Origin: Larix sibirica
Taxonomy: Eukaryota; Streptophyta; Pinopsida; Pinales; Pinaceae
Assembly: GCA_004151065.3 (NCBI GenBank)
Contig: NWUY0304666644.1
Span: 3,336-13,833, forward strand
Direction of reading: 5' to 3'
Length of the DNA stretch: 10,498 bases
Shown: positions 1-7,925 of the stretch, piece by piece
Numbering within the stretch: the first letter of the stretch is position 1
Layout of the letters: each line of letters begins with the position of its first letter
Position numbers and translations under genes: made by a program
Notes under the pieces: generated by a model
The model's database searches: none
Seen by the model: the letters and a program-made list of their open reading frames with translations, nothing else
What the model was told of the DNA's origin: nothing

Positions 1-420
1 CAACTACAAGTTGTGTGATAACAGAACCAAAGTCTCATCTAGGAAACACTATAGCTACAATGGAACCAAACAGCGATGCAAGAAATTATTAGCCTTGCAC
101 TCAAAATAGGATATTGAGATAAGCAAACATTTAACCATTCAACAGAGAGAACCTTACACAGGAGGCTATAGAGACTGACTGAGTCACAATACAACATCCT
201 TTAGGAAGAAGCATTTAGAGGAAGAAAATAAGAATGCTGAGATTGGAGAAGGCCAATACTGAATGTCCCAGTGAAGACCAAGAATCACAAGAACAAAGAT
301 TCAGAAGAAGTAAAAATAAAAAAGTAAAAAGCAAAATGAGCCAAAGGCTCAGCTAATGCCCAACTTAGTAATGAGCCTCCTTAAGATGGAAGCTATATAT
401 AAAAAAATATCATAGTAATG
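1..420. other. AT-rich non-coding stretch, probably intronic
   Basis: No open frame, RNA gene or recognisable repeat is visible here. The stretch is purine-rich on the + strand between about 200 and 330, with many aag/gaa triplets, and has a short A/T run at about 395-410. If the exon at 1114 belongs to an RNase H-type gene, this DNA would lie in the long intron before that exon or include part of an upstream exon I could not recognise. Nothing more can be supported. Confidence 0.4.
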
Positions 421-985
421 GGACTTGATGAGTACTTGTAAAACTTATTGACTTAACTTAGTTCGCCATCAAAATGAGTCACTCAACTCGGTCAAGACTC
501 AGTCAACTTTGTGAGATATGGTCAAAATTTGACAAAATTAGTGACAGTAAAACCTTGACTACATTTGGTAAAATTCAGACTTTTGTCGAGTTTTTAAGTG
601 GCTTGTTGACTGTTACTCTTTGGCTTACTGTGTAGTTTAAACATCTAAACTTTATATCATAAATACATTGTCACTGCTATAAGACTTGACGAGTGCTCTC
701 AAATGCTCACTGAATCAACTCGGATAGCAGCTGAAACTAGCCAACTTTACTAAGAGTCAAAACTTGGCTGAGCTTTCAATGTTTTGGCCAATTTTCAAGA
801 CTGAAGGAGTACTCAACAAGTATGATAAAACTTGCAAAGTCTGACCCAAAAACTTGGCTAGGAGTTGTTTTTTGGGGAAAAATTGAACATTTTAAAGTTT
901 ATTTATTATTTGACAAGTTTTTCCCTTGTTCTTCCAAGTCTGAGTCGTATTTTTTTTTCCGAGCTTTGCTAAGTGGTTCTCGAGT
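421..985. repeat. decayed repeat with GACTTGAYGAGT modules
   Basis: Several related modules recur. One begins at about 424 (GACTTGATGAGTACTTG) and one at about 685 (GACTTGACGAGTGCTC). They stay alignable for about 45 bases, through AAA..CT(T/C)A(T/C)TGA.T.AACT. A third partial copy begins at about 806 (GGAGTACTCAACAAGTATG). A second shared element is the pair at about 571 (CAGACTTTTGTCGAG, then AAGTGGCTTG) and about 937 (AAGTCTGAGTCG, then CTAAGTGGTTCTCGAG). The differences are mostly C/T and G/A, often where one copy keeps CG and the other has TG or CA, which is the expected pattern of methylated CpG decay. The ancestral unit was therefore probably a CpG-rich transposable element or satellite-like repeat. 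I cannot name the family. It appears to sit inside the intron preceding the exon at 1114. Confidence 0.55.
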
Positions 986-1113
986 ATGAATTCAGTAAAT
1001 TTGTAATATGTAATATAGATATATAATTAAAGCTAGTGTATTTTTAAGTAATTTTGATAATGATACCTGGAAAATATCTTTCAACTTTCTTGGAAAAATG
1101 TTTCATGTTTCAG

Positions 1114-1306
1114 GAATTTAATTCTGAAGCTGATGCTCTAGCAAATGCTGCTGTCTGTCTTCCAGGTATGCAATGATTGTGGCCAACTCCTGTACTTTTT
1201 TTTTCAATATTTAACCATCCAATGGCTACAATTATTCTTTTGCCAAGATCCATTTTTCAATAGATTGCACTTTATTTTTACAGATGGTGAATGGACTTCC
1301 AGTTAG
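1114..1306 (+). CDS. 3' end of an RNase H-fold protein gene (two terminal exons)
   Basis: Two exons are visible. The first (1114-1165) follows a pyrimidine-rich stretch ending in cag and is followed by a gtatgc donor. It reads EFNSEADALANAAVCLP with no stop. The intron (1166-1283, 118 bp) ends ttattttta-cag. The second exon completes a split GAT codon and reads DGEWTSS before TAG at 1304-1306. The peptide N-S-E-A-D-A-L-A-N-x-A-V-x-L-P matches the end of plant RNase H-domain proteins, where a fold-completing helix carries a conserved Asp in a ...SEAD.lAN.av.lp pattern. Such proteins are known to cleave RNA in RNA/DNA hybrids, or act as RNase H-like proteins of unclear substrate. Intron phase and splice sites agree exactly, which argues for a real gene end. 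Upstream exons with the other catalytic acidic residues are not recognisable in the window, so the gene is partial here and may be a gene fragment. A retroelement RNase H domain is less likely because of the clean intron. Confidence 0.68.
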
Positions 1307-2272
1307 GCTGATCCCAATAGAGGTGTTTTATTGAAATGCCAGCAAGCTATCAATTGAAAGTATACTTTCTACCTTCATACCGTGATATACAATTGTTTCC
1401 CTCCAATGTTTCTTTCGGTTTCTTAATTTGCTAATATGAGACTTCTTGGGTTGTCATAGATGCCAAGTTTGGTTCTTATCTCTTCAATGAAAACCATAAT
1501 TGCTAATTAAGAAAGAAGTTCCATTATTTTTAGGTCTAACATTGGCTCGAGATACAGCAAAATTGCACCAATTGGAGTGGGGAGTTGGTTTCATGAATGC
1601 TTTAAAAGTAGATACAGATACTTTTCCTAATGTAATAGATGTAGTATGTGTAATAAAATGCCTGTATCGGTTATTTGGGCTAATATTCAACTTTTCAAGA
1701 AACATCTAACAACTTTTACTTTCTTATAGCACAATCAGGGTTTGGGATGAAATCATTAGCTTGAGATCGTAAGGAATGCACATACTTGTATTGAAATGCA
1801 TGTAGAGAATGTTGTTTGGATTTTATTTTGTTAGTTTGAATTGACAAGATTAATATTGGTGGAAAGACTAGCTTACCTGCTTTTCACCTTTTTTTTCCCG
1901 TATTTAATGTCCTTTAATCCCAGCAAATTTCTTTAGTTGGCCATTGTGTGGCATTCACGCTGTGGACAAGGAAATCCAATTAGGTAGAAATGTGTGTTCA
2001 AAACTCAGTTTGATGGGAAATTTTGTGCGAAAGCTCAATTTCACATTAATATTTTACACCAATGCATATCAATTACGAGGGTCTCATTTAATGTCCTTTA
2101 CAATACTTTGTTAACATAAAATCTGTCCTCTCAAGTACATAATTCTATTTTCCCCTTTCTCCCACACCCTTACACACAATGGCCCTTGTAGATAATGCAG
2201 GGATGCTTGACAACTGATAAGATGCAATATGCATTATAGTTTCTGATGTTAGAGAATGGACATCATCAAATA
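1307..2272. other. downstream/3' flank of the RNase H-like gene end, no clear gene
   Basis: This stretch probably starts with the 3' untranslated region of the preceding gene. An AATAAA at 1652-1657 could be a poly(A) signal but is weakly supported in such AT-rich DNA. A 69-codon + strand frame at 1500-1709, preceded by an acceptor-like ttatttttag, has fairly even composition but matches no family I recognise. It is more likely chance than exon. A 15-base direct repeat (atttaatgtccttta) occurs at 1902-1916 and 2086-2100. Nothing else stands out. Confidence 0.4.
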
Positions 2273-2306
2273 GATGATGATGGTGGTGGTGATGAGGATG
2301 ATGGTG
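2273..2306 (+). repeat. GAT/GGT trinucleotide microsatellite
   Basis: A 34-base imperfect trinucleotide run of gat, ggt and gag units. It lies in non-coding DNA with no open frame that would make an acidic or glycine tract meaningful. Such short runs are often length-variable. Confidence 0.8.
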
Positions 2307-3044
2307 AACTAAGACCAAATTTGCTTTATCAAACCTTGTATGATTGAATTAACTACTTTGATTTATCATGTTTTTTCCATGATCAAAGGACATTAAAATG
2401 AAAATTTTCAGTTCCCTTTGATTATTATGGGTTAATAAGTCACAGAATTTGGTTTTAGTACAAATGTTTTGAAAATAAAATCTAATGTCTTTGTATGTCG
2501 GGTGCTCCGAGATTGTTTTTGAGGCTCTACATTCATCCTCTCCCAAATTTTACAAGTTCTTTCCTATAAACTAATAGGAGAAACTTACAAGCAAGTTTCA
2601 AAGCTATCATGTACATAATTTGCACTCTTGAAGCATGTTTGTCTTACAATTATTTATTTATTTTCTGGCTGCTTTAGTGGATTTATTAAGAAACATCATT
2701 GGACTATTGCTCCAAGAATTATGGTCCTTTCACTAAGCCCTTGCTAGGCTAGGTTAAGAGCACAAACAACCGTATGATTACAAAAAAGTACCGTGTACAT
2801 AGTTAATATTACTTTCACATATTGCCAAGCCCATTCAAAACTAACTTGCCCATAACAATAAAACGTCCATCGATAGGAATATTTGCATAAACTATTAAAA
2901 ATATTAATTGCAATGTTTAAATTATCTAAGTTCATGTATCCTTTGTCTTGAAATCAGATAGCGTCTTGAATAAGAAGAACAAAGCACTATTTATCATTTG
3001 AGTTAGTGAGGATTGTCCAAGAGAGATCAACACACCATTTCCAT
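2307..3044. other. AT-rich non-coding stretch
   Basis: Only short open frames of about 60 codons on the minus strand occur (2349-2546, 2744-2935). Their translations resemble no known protein and their codon use is what AT-rich random DNA gives. No repeat family, RNA gene or LTR boundary is recognised. Confidence 0.4.
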
Positions 3045-3116
3045 TTTAGGTTAGAAAATGCTATATTCACATATCGTGTAACAAGAGTGAACTTTAGGTT
3101 AGAAATGCTATATTCA
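3045..3116 (+). repeat. local tandem duplication, 48-bp spacing
   Basis: The block tttaggttagaaaatgctat plus attca at 3045-3069 recurs with one base missing at 3093-3116. The spacer carries gagtgaact, which appears again after the second copy at about 3133-3141. This is a small imperfect duplication typical of replication slippage. No function is evident. Confidence 0.75.
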
Positions 3117-3231
3117 AGTTGTAATTGATCTGAGTGAACTTTAATTCCATGTAAAACAAATTACTCAAGATTTTTTGACAATATTTTGATCCAAGAGGAA
3201 TACCATATTTATTTGTATGCCCATGTGTCAT

Positions 3232-3653
3232 TGTTGGAAAATTGAAGTTGTGATGTCAACTTATATTGATCTTCTCCAATTTCATGATTTTATATATTTT
3301 TTGAATTGACCCTTGTAATTGAATGCTAAAATAGCTAATTAGTAAAAGCTTGAGAGGTCTATTTAAACATTTACAAACTTGTTAAAGGATAAGAACAAGA
3401 CACATGGTTACTAGTACACATCATTCATTGACATAACTATTAGCTAGCTATAAATCTATTTTATTCAATGAGAAAAGTTTTAATCTCCACAATAACAACA
3501 TTATACTTATTGATATATCAAAACTAATATGGTTGGTAAAAAACTTGCAAGGTTCAACTTGCATGGAAAGATTTTGACAAAAGGTTATAAAGCATGATGC
3601 TTTTTACTGGATATTAGCTAGTAAATCTATATCTCTATAATTGCTTTTTTGAG
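3232..3653 (+). mobile_element. possible decayed copia-type LTR (weak)
   Basis: A TGTTGGAAAATTG start at 3232 is typical of many plant Ty1/copia LTRs. A TATA-like tatttaaac lies about 130 bases inside (about 3360). At 3655 the sequence TGGTATTATC resembles the first bases of a tRNA-Met primer site (TGGTATCAGA), giving an LTR of about 420 bp, a normal copia length. Against this, the last bases before 3654 are not CA, the primer-site match breaks after seven bases, no second LTR is seen, and no gag is recognised downstream. If real, it would be a solo or truncated remnant. Confidence 0.22.
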
Positions 3654-4350
3654 TTGGTATTATCTTAAAATTGAGCACAAGGAGGCAATTGTTTTCAAGA
3701 AATAAATTCTATATTTTAATATTGTTTTTATTATTTTTGCTGGGGTGTGTTGTGTGGCATGTGTTGGATATGTCTATCTTGTGGCATATTGGAATAACTT
3801 CTATGCCTATAAATTCTTTCCTCTCTTCTCCTCTCCCTATGTTGGTAGGTAATGCAGTAACTTGTCATGGCATAACATTAGAAAATAAGATGATGTCCTT
3901 AATGGGAAATTTTCTTCGAGGAAATAAACTATGTAATTTGATTTAAACTATAGAACTTAAGTTGGTTGGAAGATGGTTCAGATAGCATTTTCCGATCAAC
4001 TACCAATTTTCACCTTCTGCAACATATATCCATGTCTTATTTGATTTAGTGTTTTTATTTTAATTTCAAATTAGTTTCATGATTTTAATGGCCTTGCATA
4101 GTTAATACTTGATTCACCAATTAAAAAAATTGTGAAGCATTTGTGAAAATAAACAATGTGGTTAGATTTCATCGTGGTAACTTAGAGAAGAAAATATGAA
4201 ATCTTGGTTTTCTAGCTATATGAAACTATACAATCCATCATCTCTAATTTTTTAATATATTGTACTACATGCATAGTTCAATGCCTGTAGTTTTCTATAT
4301 AACATAATTTGTTTCTATTTAAATTAAAAAAGTGACCAATCCCCATTGTT
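3654..4350. other. AT-rich non-coding stretch flanking the gypsy 3' LTR
   Basis: The longest open frame (3671-3946, +) lacks an ATG near its start and encodes a Leu/Ile-rich hydrophobic run that follows from T-rich DNA. I do not regard it as a gene. The five bases just outside the LTR end (4346-4350, TTGTT) would be one target-site copy. The matching copy cannot be found because the other end of the element is broken. Confidence 0.4.
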
Positions 4351-4997
4351 TGTAATGTTCCTAACCCAATCAGATGGTTTGTTTTTCACTGTGATTTTAC
4401 TTTTAGCCTAGAAATTTTGTCGAACACTTCACAAGCAAATTGTTGTAGCTTACTAAAAGTCTGATCTGAGTTCTTTCAAGGTTTTCTTAGTGACAACTTG
4501 CTAATCAAAGTCAATGAATGATTGTAGGTTGTGTTTACTAATTCAAATATGGTTTTTAATTTATAACTACTGCTGAATATGATTGAGGCCTTTTTGCAAG
4601 CACTTCGATTGCCTATTATTGTAACTACTACCAACACAAGATTCTTTTGGAAGCACTGTTCCAAACTGATATGTAGATTAAAGTTTATATGATTTTCCTT
4701 GGCCCCCACACTGACTAATACTGATTGGTCTAATGTTGATTTTTATATGAGAGAGTGTAACATAACATTGTTGCATAACGATAACTAAATAACATAAACA
4801 ATCATTTGTAGAAAGATACTTTCAGATCTAAATGTTTCATTTAAGAAAATGTATACATGCCTAGTAATGATGGACAAAGTTCCTTCGAATGTGCAACTCA
4901 CAACCAATATAGTTGCTTTAACAGTGATTGGGTGCTCTCCAAAGAAGATGATGGCCCTCCTACAAGTCTGATATGCTGCTACAGGAAATTCAACTTC

Positions 4998-5058
4998 AAC
5001 CCCTCAGACCAGCAATGACCACAACAATGTGGTTGCCCGTTAACCCCCCAGACCAGCA
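4998..5058 (+). repeat. 17-base direct repeat inside the 3' LTR
   Basis: AACCCCTCAGACCAGCA at 4998-5014 recurs as AACCCCCCAGACCAGCA at 5042-5058, 16 of 17 identical. The 5' LTR copy has only one counterpart (about 10103-10119) and instead keeps an unrelated segment of about 40 bases at about 10035-10075. The 3' copy therefore seems to have lost that segment and gained a second copy of the neighbouring block, as in repair-linked template switching. Confidence 0.7.
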
Positions 5059-5596
5059 GATACAATATTTTAGTCAACCAAGCAACAGAGATGAGGCTGT
5101 TAGCTCTTCCTTAGATTTTTCATTTGCCCCACGAATTTTGGTAGGTACTGTGCCCTCTTCACAAGAACAATCTAGGAAAGTTGTGCCTTCCTTGCAAGCA
5201 AAAATGAGAGTTTAATGGGTTGGCCTCAGTTTACTCCTCAAATGAGCCCTCTTCCCCACAGCCGTAAACTCATAACTTGGGAGAAAGAAAGAGAACTCGA
5301 CCTTCTTAATTGGCTGATCCAACAATTTCCATCAATGCGCCCTCTCCAAGAAAACCACTAGAATCTCTACAAACCAATTCAAACTTAGATCTTTGAAGAT
5401 GAAAATGATTTCATTCCACGACCATGAAGATCATGTGAGAAATTTGACTGATCTCTCCTCTAATTAGGGTGGATGGTCTTACCACCAAAATTATTTTCTC
5501 TCCCTTAGGGTTTTGTCCAAGAGGAAGGCAAAGCTCAAGAGCTCTCAAGTTTCGAAATGCAAATAACATTAATGAATGAGAATGAGCTCTCTCCCC

Positions 5597-5605
5597 CTTT
5601 TTATA
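5597..5605 (-). promoter_or_regulatory. LTR TATA box
   Basis: On the minus strand TATAAAAAG is followed by GGGGAGAGAGC, a strong match to plant core promoters. It lies 583 bases inside the LTR start, where U3 promoters are expected. Transcription would start about 25-30 bases further on, near 5570. In the 3' LTR it would drive outward transcription toward lower coordinates. The equivalent region is missing from the 5' LTR. Confidence 0.65.
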
Positions 5606-6190
5606 ATTCTTCGTTCACCTTTGTGATCCTTTGATCCCCCCCATTTTCAATTATTTAATGTGAAATGACTTTTTAATGAGAAAGTGAATTTTGGATCTTT
5701 TATTTTTTAATTTGACTCCTTCAGTCCACTTTCTCCTTTTAATTAATAAATTGACTTTTTCAATAGTCACTTTATGAATTAATTACTCAACATAACTTTA
5801 TAAAGCCATTTTTTCTTGGTGACATTAAATAATTAATTAATTCCCTTTGATGTCCTATCATTTAGATCTCTTTGTCTTGGTTCCAGCGAGCTATTACACT
5901 AAGGTGTTCCCTCAAATAATATGGTGAAGATGATAACCATAGTGAATTTAATTAACTTATGCATAATAATCCTCCAAATTTACAGAAGTCCTTGGAATGC
6001 AACAGAATCAAGAACGAACTTGGATAAGTGATTTTGATGTTGAATAATGGTAATTGGACTAAGTTGGGTCCCATAAAATGCTTTTGAGCTCTCTAGTAAC
6101 ATAATTGTACTCCTCTGACCTAGCTAACACAAGCCTGGAAGTCATCTCCAAACACAGAACATGGGAATCCAAAATTGGGGACATTACAAT

Positions 6191-6200
6191 CCTCCCTTCC
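6191..6200 (-). promoter_or_regulatory. polypurine tract (plus-strand priming site)
   Basis: The minus strand reads GGAAGGGAGG followed by AT and then the LTR start TGTAATGT. A purine run immediately 5' of the 3' LTR is the known priming site for second-strand DNA synthesis in LTR retrotransposons. It overlaps the end of the pol reading frame, as is common in plant gypsy elements. Confidence 0.8.
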
Positions 6201-6269
6201 CAAAGATTGCTTGTCTTCAAGCAATGCCAACACAACTTGACACTTCATAAATTTAACTATATTGAAACT

Positions 6270-6370
6270 GAAATTGATACTAGGGTCCCAAACCAACTTG
6301 GAAGATGTAAGGCATCCTCCACTAAACTCACTGGTCGACAAGGTACTAACATAAGATGCCTTCTCAATAC
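6270..6370 (-). repeat. degenerate repeat block A, copy 2 (SSKLVWDP block)
   Basis: On the minus strand this block reads VSTL......TSSKLVWDP. It aligns with the block at about 7380-7475, VSTL......TSDKLVWDP. The DNA match is about two thirds identical over about 80 bases with no gap, anchored by GGTCCCAAAC / GATCCCAAAC, AGATGT, CACTG / CACTG and CAAGGT.CTAAC. The two copies are about 1.1 kb apart in direct orientation, on opposite sides of the integrase remnant. The role is unknown. Confidence 0.6.
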
Positions 6371-6429
6371 TGTCGATAAGCATAGCAACTTGGTATTGCA
6401 AAAACAAGGTCAACCCCTCACATAACTGT

Positions 6430-6490
6430 GCTACCAGGAAACCAATCCCATGCACCCCAAGAGTGAACTCCTAAAAGTAAAACCCAATCG
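6430..6490 (-). repeat. degenerate repeat block B, copy 2
   Basis: The minus strand reads ACTTTTAGGAG near 6475, then a G-rich stretch and GGTTTCCTGG near 6440. The same layout occurs about 380 bases away at 6815-6858 (ACTTTTAGGAG, then TAGTTTCCTAGG). A weaker relative is at about 6965-7045 (TCTAAAGGAG, GGGGTGCAT, GGGTTTCC). The in-frame TAG in ACTTTTAGGAG is shared by both close copies, so the stop existed before the duplication and the block was not coding when it was copied. Confidence 0.55.
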
Positions 6491-7099
6491 TCACATTAAA
6501 AGATTCTGGCCCCCATAAGCCAATCACAGCCTCTTCCAACTGAAAATACTGCCACCAAAGTGAGGCTCTACAAAGTCCCAACAAATCATTGAAAAGTGAA
6601 ATGCTCTCCTCACAATTGAATCCCAATGGAAAATCTAAGTGATTATCCTTAGTAAGCGTCCACCCAACTCTCTCAGTTGCTAAATTGACAGGCCCTATAA
6701 TCTCAGGGTCCCATGCTAATCTAAAAAGGGAATTGCAATGCTAACGTTGCGCCACTCTGATCATAACTGTCTAACCATCGTGCCCATACTGTATCCATCC
6801 CTCATAAGGTCCACTACCTAGGAAACTAATCCACTGCTCCACATGGATAGGCTCCTAAAAGTGATAGTTAGCTCTCCCTCCTATACCAATCGCCAAACTG
6901 TCAATTCCTGCAGTGCCAACCTCCCTTGCTGCCCTCCGAAGGAATCCACCAATATAACCGATCCTCGATAAAGGAAACCCATACTGCCACGTGGTATGCA
7001 CCCCATAATCTCCTTTAGAGGTGTCCCAAAAATGATACAGACCAATCATATGAGCTCCTGGAACCTGCATCCACACTAAGCGTTCACTATGCCTCATAC
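6491..7099 (-). pseudogene. unrecognised remnant between integrase fragment and pol tail
   Basis: In an intact element this interval would encode the rest of the integrase core, its C-terminal domain and a chromodomain. None of these is recognisable. The minus frame is open over 7097-6855 (80 codons, rich in Gly and aromatic residues), then broken by stops. No D,D-35-E spacing, GPY/F module or chromodomain aromatic cage is visible. Blocks B and C lie inside it. The interval is also too short for the missing domains. It is best read as rearranged, partly duplicated element sequence. Confidence 0.45.
6735..6858 (-). repeat. degenerate repeat blocks B (copy 1) and C (copy 2)
   Basis: Part 6815-6858 is copy 1 of block B described at 6430-6490. 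Part 6739-6805 is block C. On the + strand AATGCTAACGTTGCGCCACTC and the following 45 bases align with 7601-7668, which begins AATGCTGATGTTGCACCCCTC. About 70% of bases agree, ending near CTGT....CCC(A)TC. Two blocks with partners at different distances (about 380 and 862 bases) imply more than one duplication event or a shuffled array. Confidence 0.5.
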
Positions 7100-7445
7100 C
7101 AACCCACTAAAATCGAGCTCCACTGATCAACTCTGATAACTGGTTAATCCCTGCACACATACCGTCTGTGCTCTGCACCCTCGGTAAACCTGTGATGCAC
7201 TCTAACAACACGACCTCCCACCTTGGCCTTGGAATGGGAAATAGAATGTATTAACCTTGCTACATGAGTGTGCCTCGACTTGCTCTGCTGACAAGTCGAA
7301 CACCCACAGATGTCCCAACACAACGTTTGCAAGGTCCCTCCATGCGATCCTCTCTCGGATTTTCCTGTAAGTGGTAGTCACCAGGATCCCAAACTAGCTT
7401 GTCAGATGTGAAATACTCTCTGCTCCTAGCACTGATTTGCAAGGT
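7100..7445 (-). pseudogene. integrase remnant: zinc-binding region and start of catalytic core
   Basis: Three frames are needed to follow it. A segment at about 7376-7335 reads TYRKIRERIAWRDL, matching the linker before the CX2C pair in gypsy integrases. It is preceded by a degenerate GHPG-like site in which TGGGATCCTGG reads WDPG. The next segment (7332-7260) shifts frame and reads CGCSTCQQSKSRHTHVARL, the CX2C half of the HHCC zinc finger. A further shift near 7235 gives FPIPRPRWEVVLLECITGLP (about 7237-7178), matching the start of the core, normally ...WE.V.MDFITGLP. The first catalytic Asp is replaced by Glu (LEC for MDF). Family knowledge: integrase joins element DNA to the host chromosome. 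The frameshifts, the changed catalytic residue and the missing remainder make this copy non-functional. Confidence 0.78.
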
Positions 7446-7475
7446 GCTAACCCAAGAATCCCCTTGTCCGCCTTT
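7380..7475 (-). repeat. degenerate repeat block A, copy 1 (SDKLVWDP block)
   Basis: Direct-repeat partner of 6270-6370, described there. This copy lies directly upstream, in the element's sense, of the integrase zinc finger and overlaps the degenerate GHPG site at its lower end. That suggests this is the original location and the copy at 6280 is the derived one. Confidence 0.55.
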
Positions 7476-7900
7476 GATACGTTAGGCAATCATAAGTTGT
7501 ACAAACTCGATCAACTTCTCAGAAGACCACTCCTCCAAGCAACCAACTATCTCATTTGTATCGGTTGTCGAGCTATCCAACACTACAGTACCAAGGTCCC
7601 AATGCTGATGTTGCACCCCTCTGATCGTAATCGTCTGATCACCATGCTCCAACTGTGCTCTCCCATCAAGAAACCCTAAGCTAAACTCGCTATCTTGGAT
7701 CACGTTTCGCCAAAGCAACTCAATGAAGTCAAAGTTTGCCAACTTGCAGACAGACTCGGTCTTGGGTAGCGTGAGGGAAAACCTACATTGCCATATAGAA
7801 CAACACTCAAAAACTCCTCTCACCACATACCCATAACAACACAAATCCTTCACTAATACGATCCAGTTGATCAGCCTCATCAGCTGAAGCAGTCTATCAC
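7476..7900 (-). pseudogene. interval between reverse transcriptase and integrase, RNase H position
   Basis: Minus-strand frame open from 7880 to 7482 (132 codons), in frame with the reverse transcriptase above it. By position this should be the RNase H domain and the connection to integrase. I cannot identify the acidic catalytic residues or the usual tether and RNase H motifs. The interval (about 425 bp) is also shorter than those domains need. It contains block C copy 1 (7601-7668). The most economical view is that RNase H was deleted or has diverged past recognition by eye. Confidence 0.45.
7601..7668 (-). repeat. degenerate repeat block C, copy 1
   Basis: Direct-repeat partner of 6739-6805, about 862 bases away, roughly 70% identical over about 65 bases (for example TTGC.CC.CTCTGATC.TAA..GTCT). 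The match lies between the reverse transcriptase and integrase remnants on one side and after integrase on the other. Confidence 0.5.
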
Positions 7901-7925
7901 TCCGGTGTATGCTAGGATCCTACCA

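Larger units (their letters stand above)
4351..6188 (-). repeat. 3' LTR of the gypsy element (full length, 1838 bp)
   Basis: On the minus strand it starts TGTAATGTCCCC directly after the polypurine tract at 6188 and ends GGAACATTACA at 4351. The ends form a perfect 8-base inverted pair (TGTAATGT / ACATTACA) with the TG..CA termini required by integrase. The part 4351-5258 has a direct-repeat partner at 9339-10322, the start of homology coinciding with the ACATTACA end in both copies. A TATA box at 5605-5597 places U3 at about 610 bp, leaving a long R-U5 of about 1.2 kb. The alternative, that only 4351-5258 is the LTR and 5259-6188 is a 3' untranslated region, fits less well because the polypurine tract and TGTAATGT sit at 6188. 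Confidence 0.8.
6120..6455 (-). pseudogene. C-terminal end of the gypsy polyprotein, running into the LTR
   Basis: This 111-codon open frame is in the same minus frame as most of the pol remnants. Its recognisable part is VVLALLEDKQSLGRED at about 6237-6190. It corresponds to the ...LLEDK... tail that ends the polyprotein in many plant chromovirus-type gypsy elements just before the polypurine tract. After that it reads through the tract into the LTR (NVPNFGFPC), which is expected of the LTR start TGTAATGTCCCC. The upstream part (about 6455-6250), with ASYVSTL and SSKLVWDP, does not resemble a chromodomain or integrase. It instead matches a segment near 7475-7380, see the repeat entries. The start of the frame is arbitrary: a TAG lies before it. 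Confidence 0.6.

Noticed and set aside
1500-1709. A 69-codon + strand frame after an acceptor-like site
   Set aside because: No ATG near its beginning, no recognised family, no donor or continuation that would make it an exon. It fits chance in AT-rich DNA, though transcript data could change this.
1902-2100. A 15-base direct repeat as the ends of a small inserted element
   Set aside because: The intervening 170 bases show no terminal structure, and both copies are low-complexity AT-rich sequence.
2349-2935. Two minus-strand frames of 63-65 codons
   Set aside because: No ATG context, family or conservation. Length is within chance for this base composition.
3671-3946. A 91-codon + strand frame with a Leu/Ile-rich, membrane-like start
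   Set aside because: The start is a TTG, the hydrophobicity follows from T-rich codons, and there is no family resemblance or promoter.
4973-5215. An 80-codon + strand frame, and partly similar frames at 9834-10064 and 10132-10335 in the other LTR copy
   Set aside because: They lie in LTR sequence. The reading frame is not conserved between the two copies, with indels breaking it, so it is not a captured gene.
4351-5258. Treating 4351-5258 and 9339-10322 as complete LTRs of an element on the + strand, since each begins TGTAATGTTC on that strand
   Set aside because: All internal protein remnants, the primer site next to 9339 and the polypurine tract at 6191-6200 are on the minus strand. No + strand purine tract precedes 9339.
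6105-6425. A 106-codon + strand frame
   Set aside because: It is antisense to the pol tail and LTR start and spans the polypurine tract, so it is a shadow.
6838-7097. A host gene fragment captured by the retroelement (open frame rich in Gly and aromatic residues)
   Set aside because: No recognisable domain, and parts of it are shared with neighbouring degenerate repeat blocks, so element-internal duplication explains it more simply.
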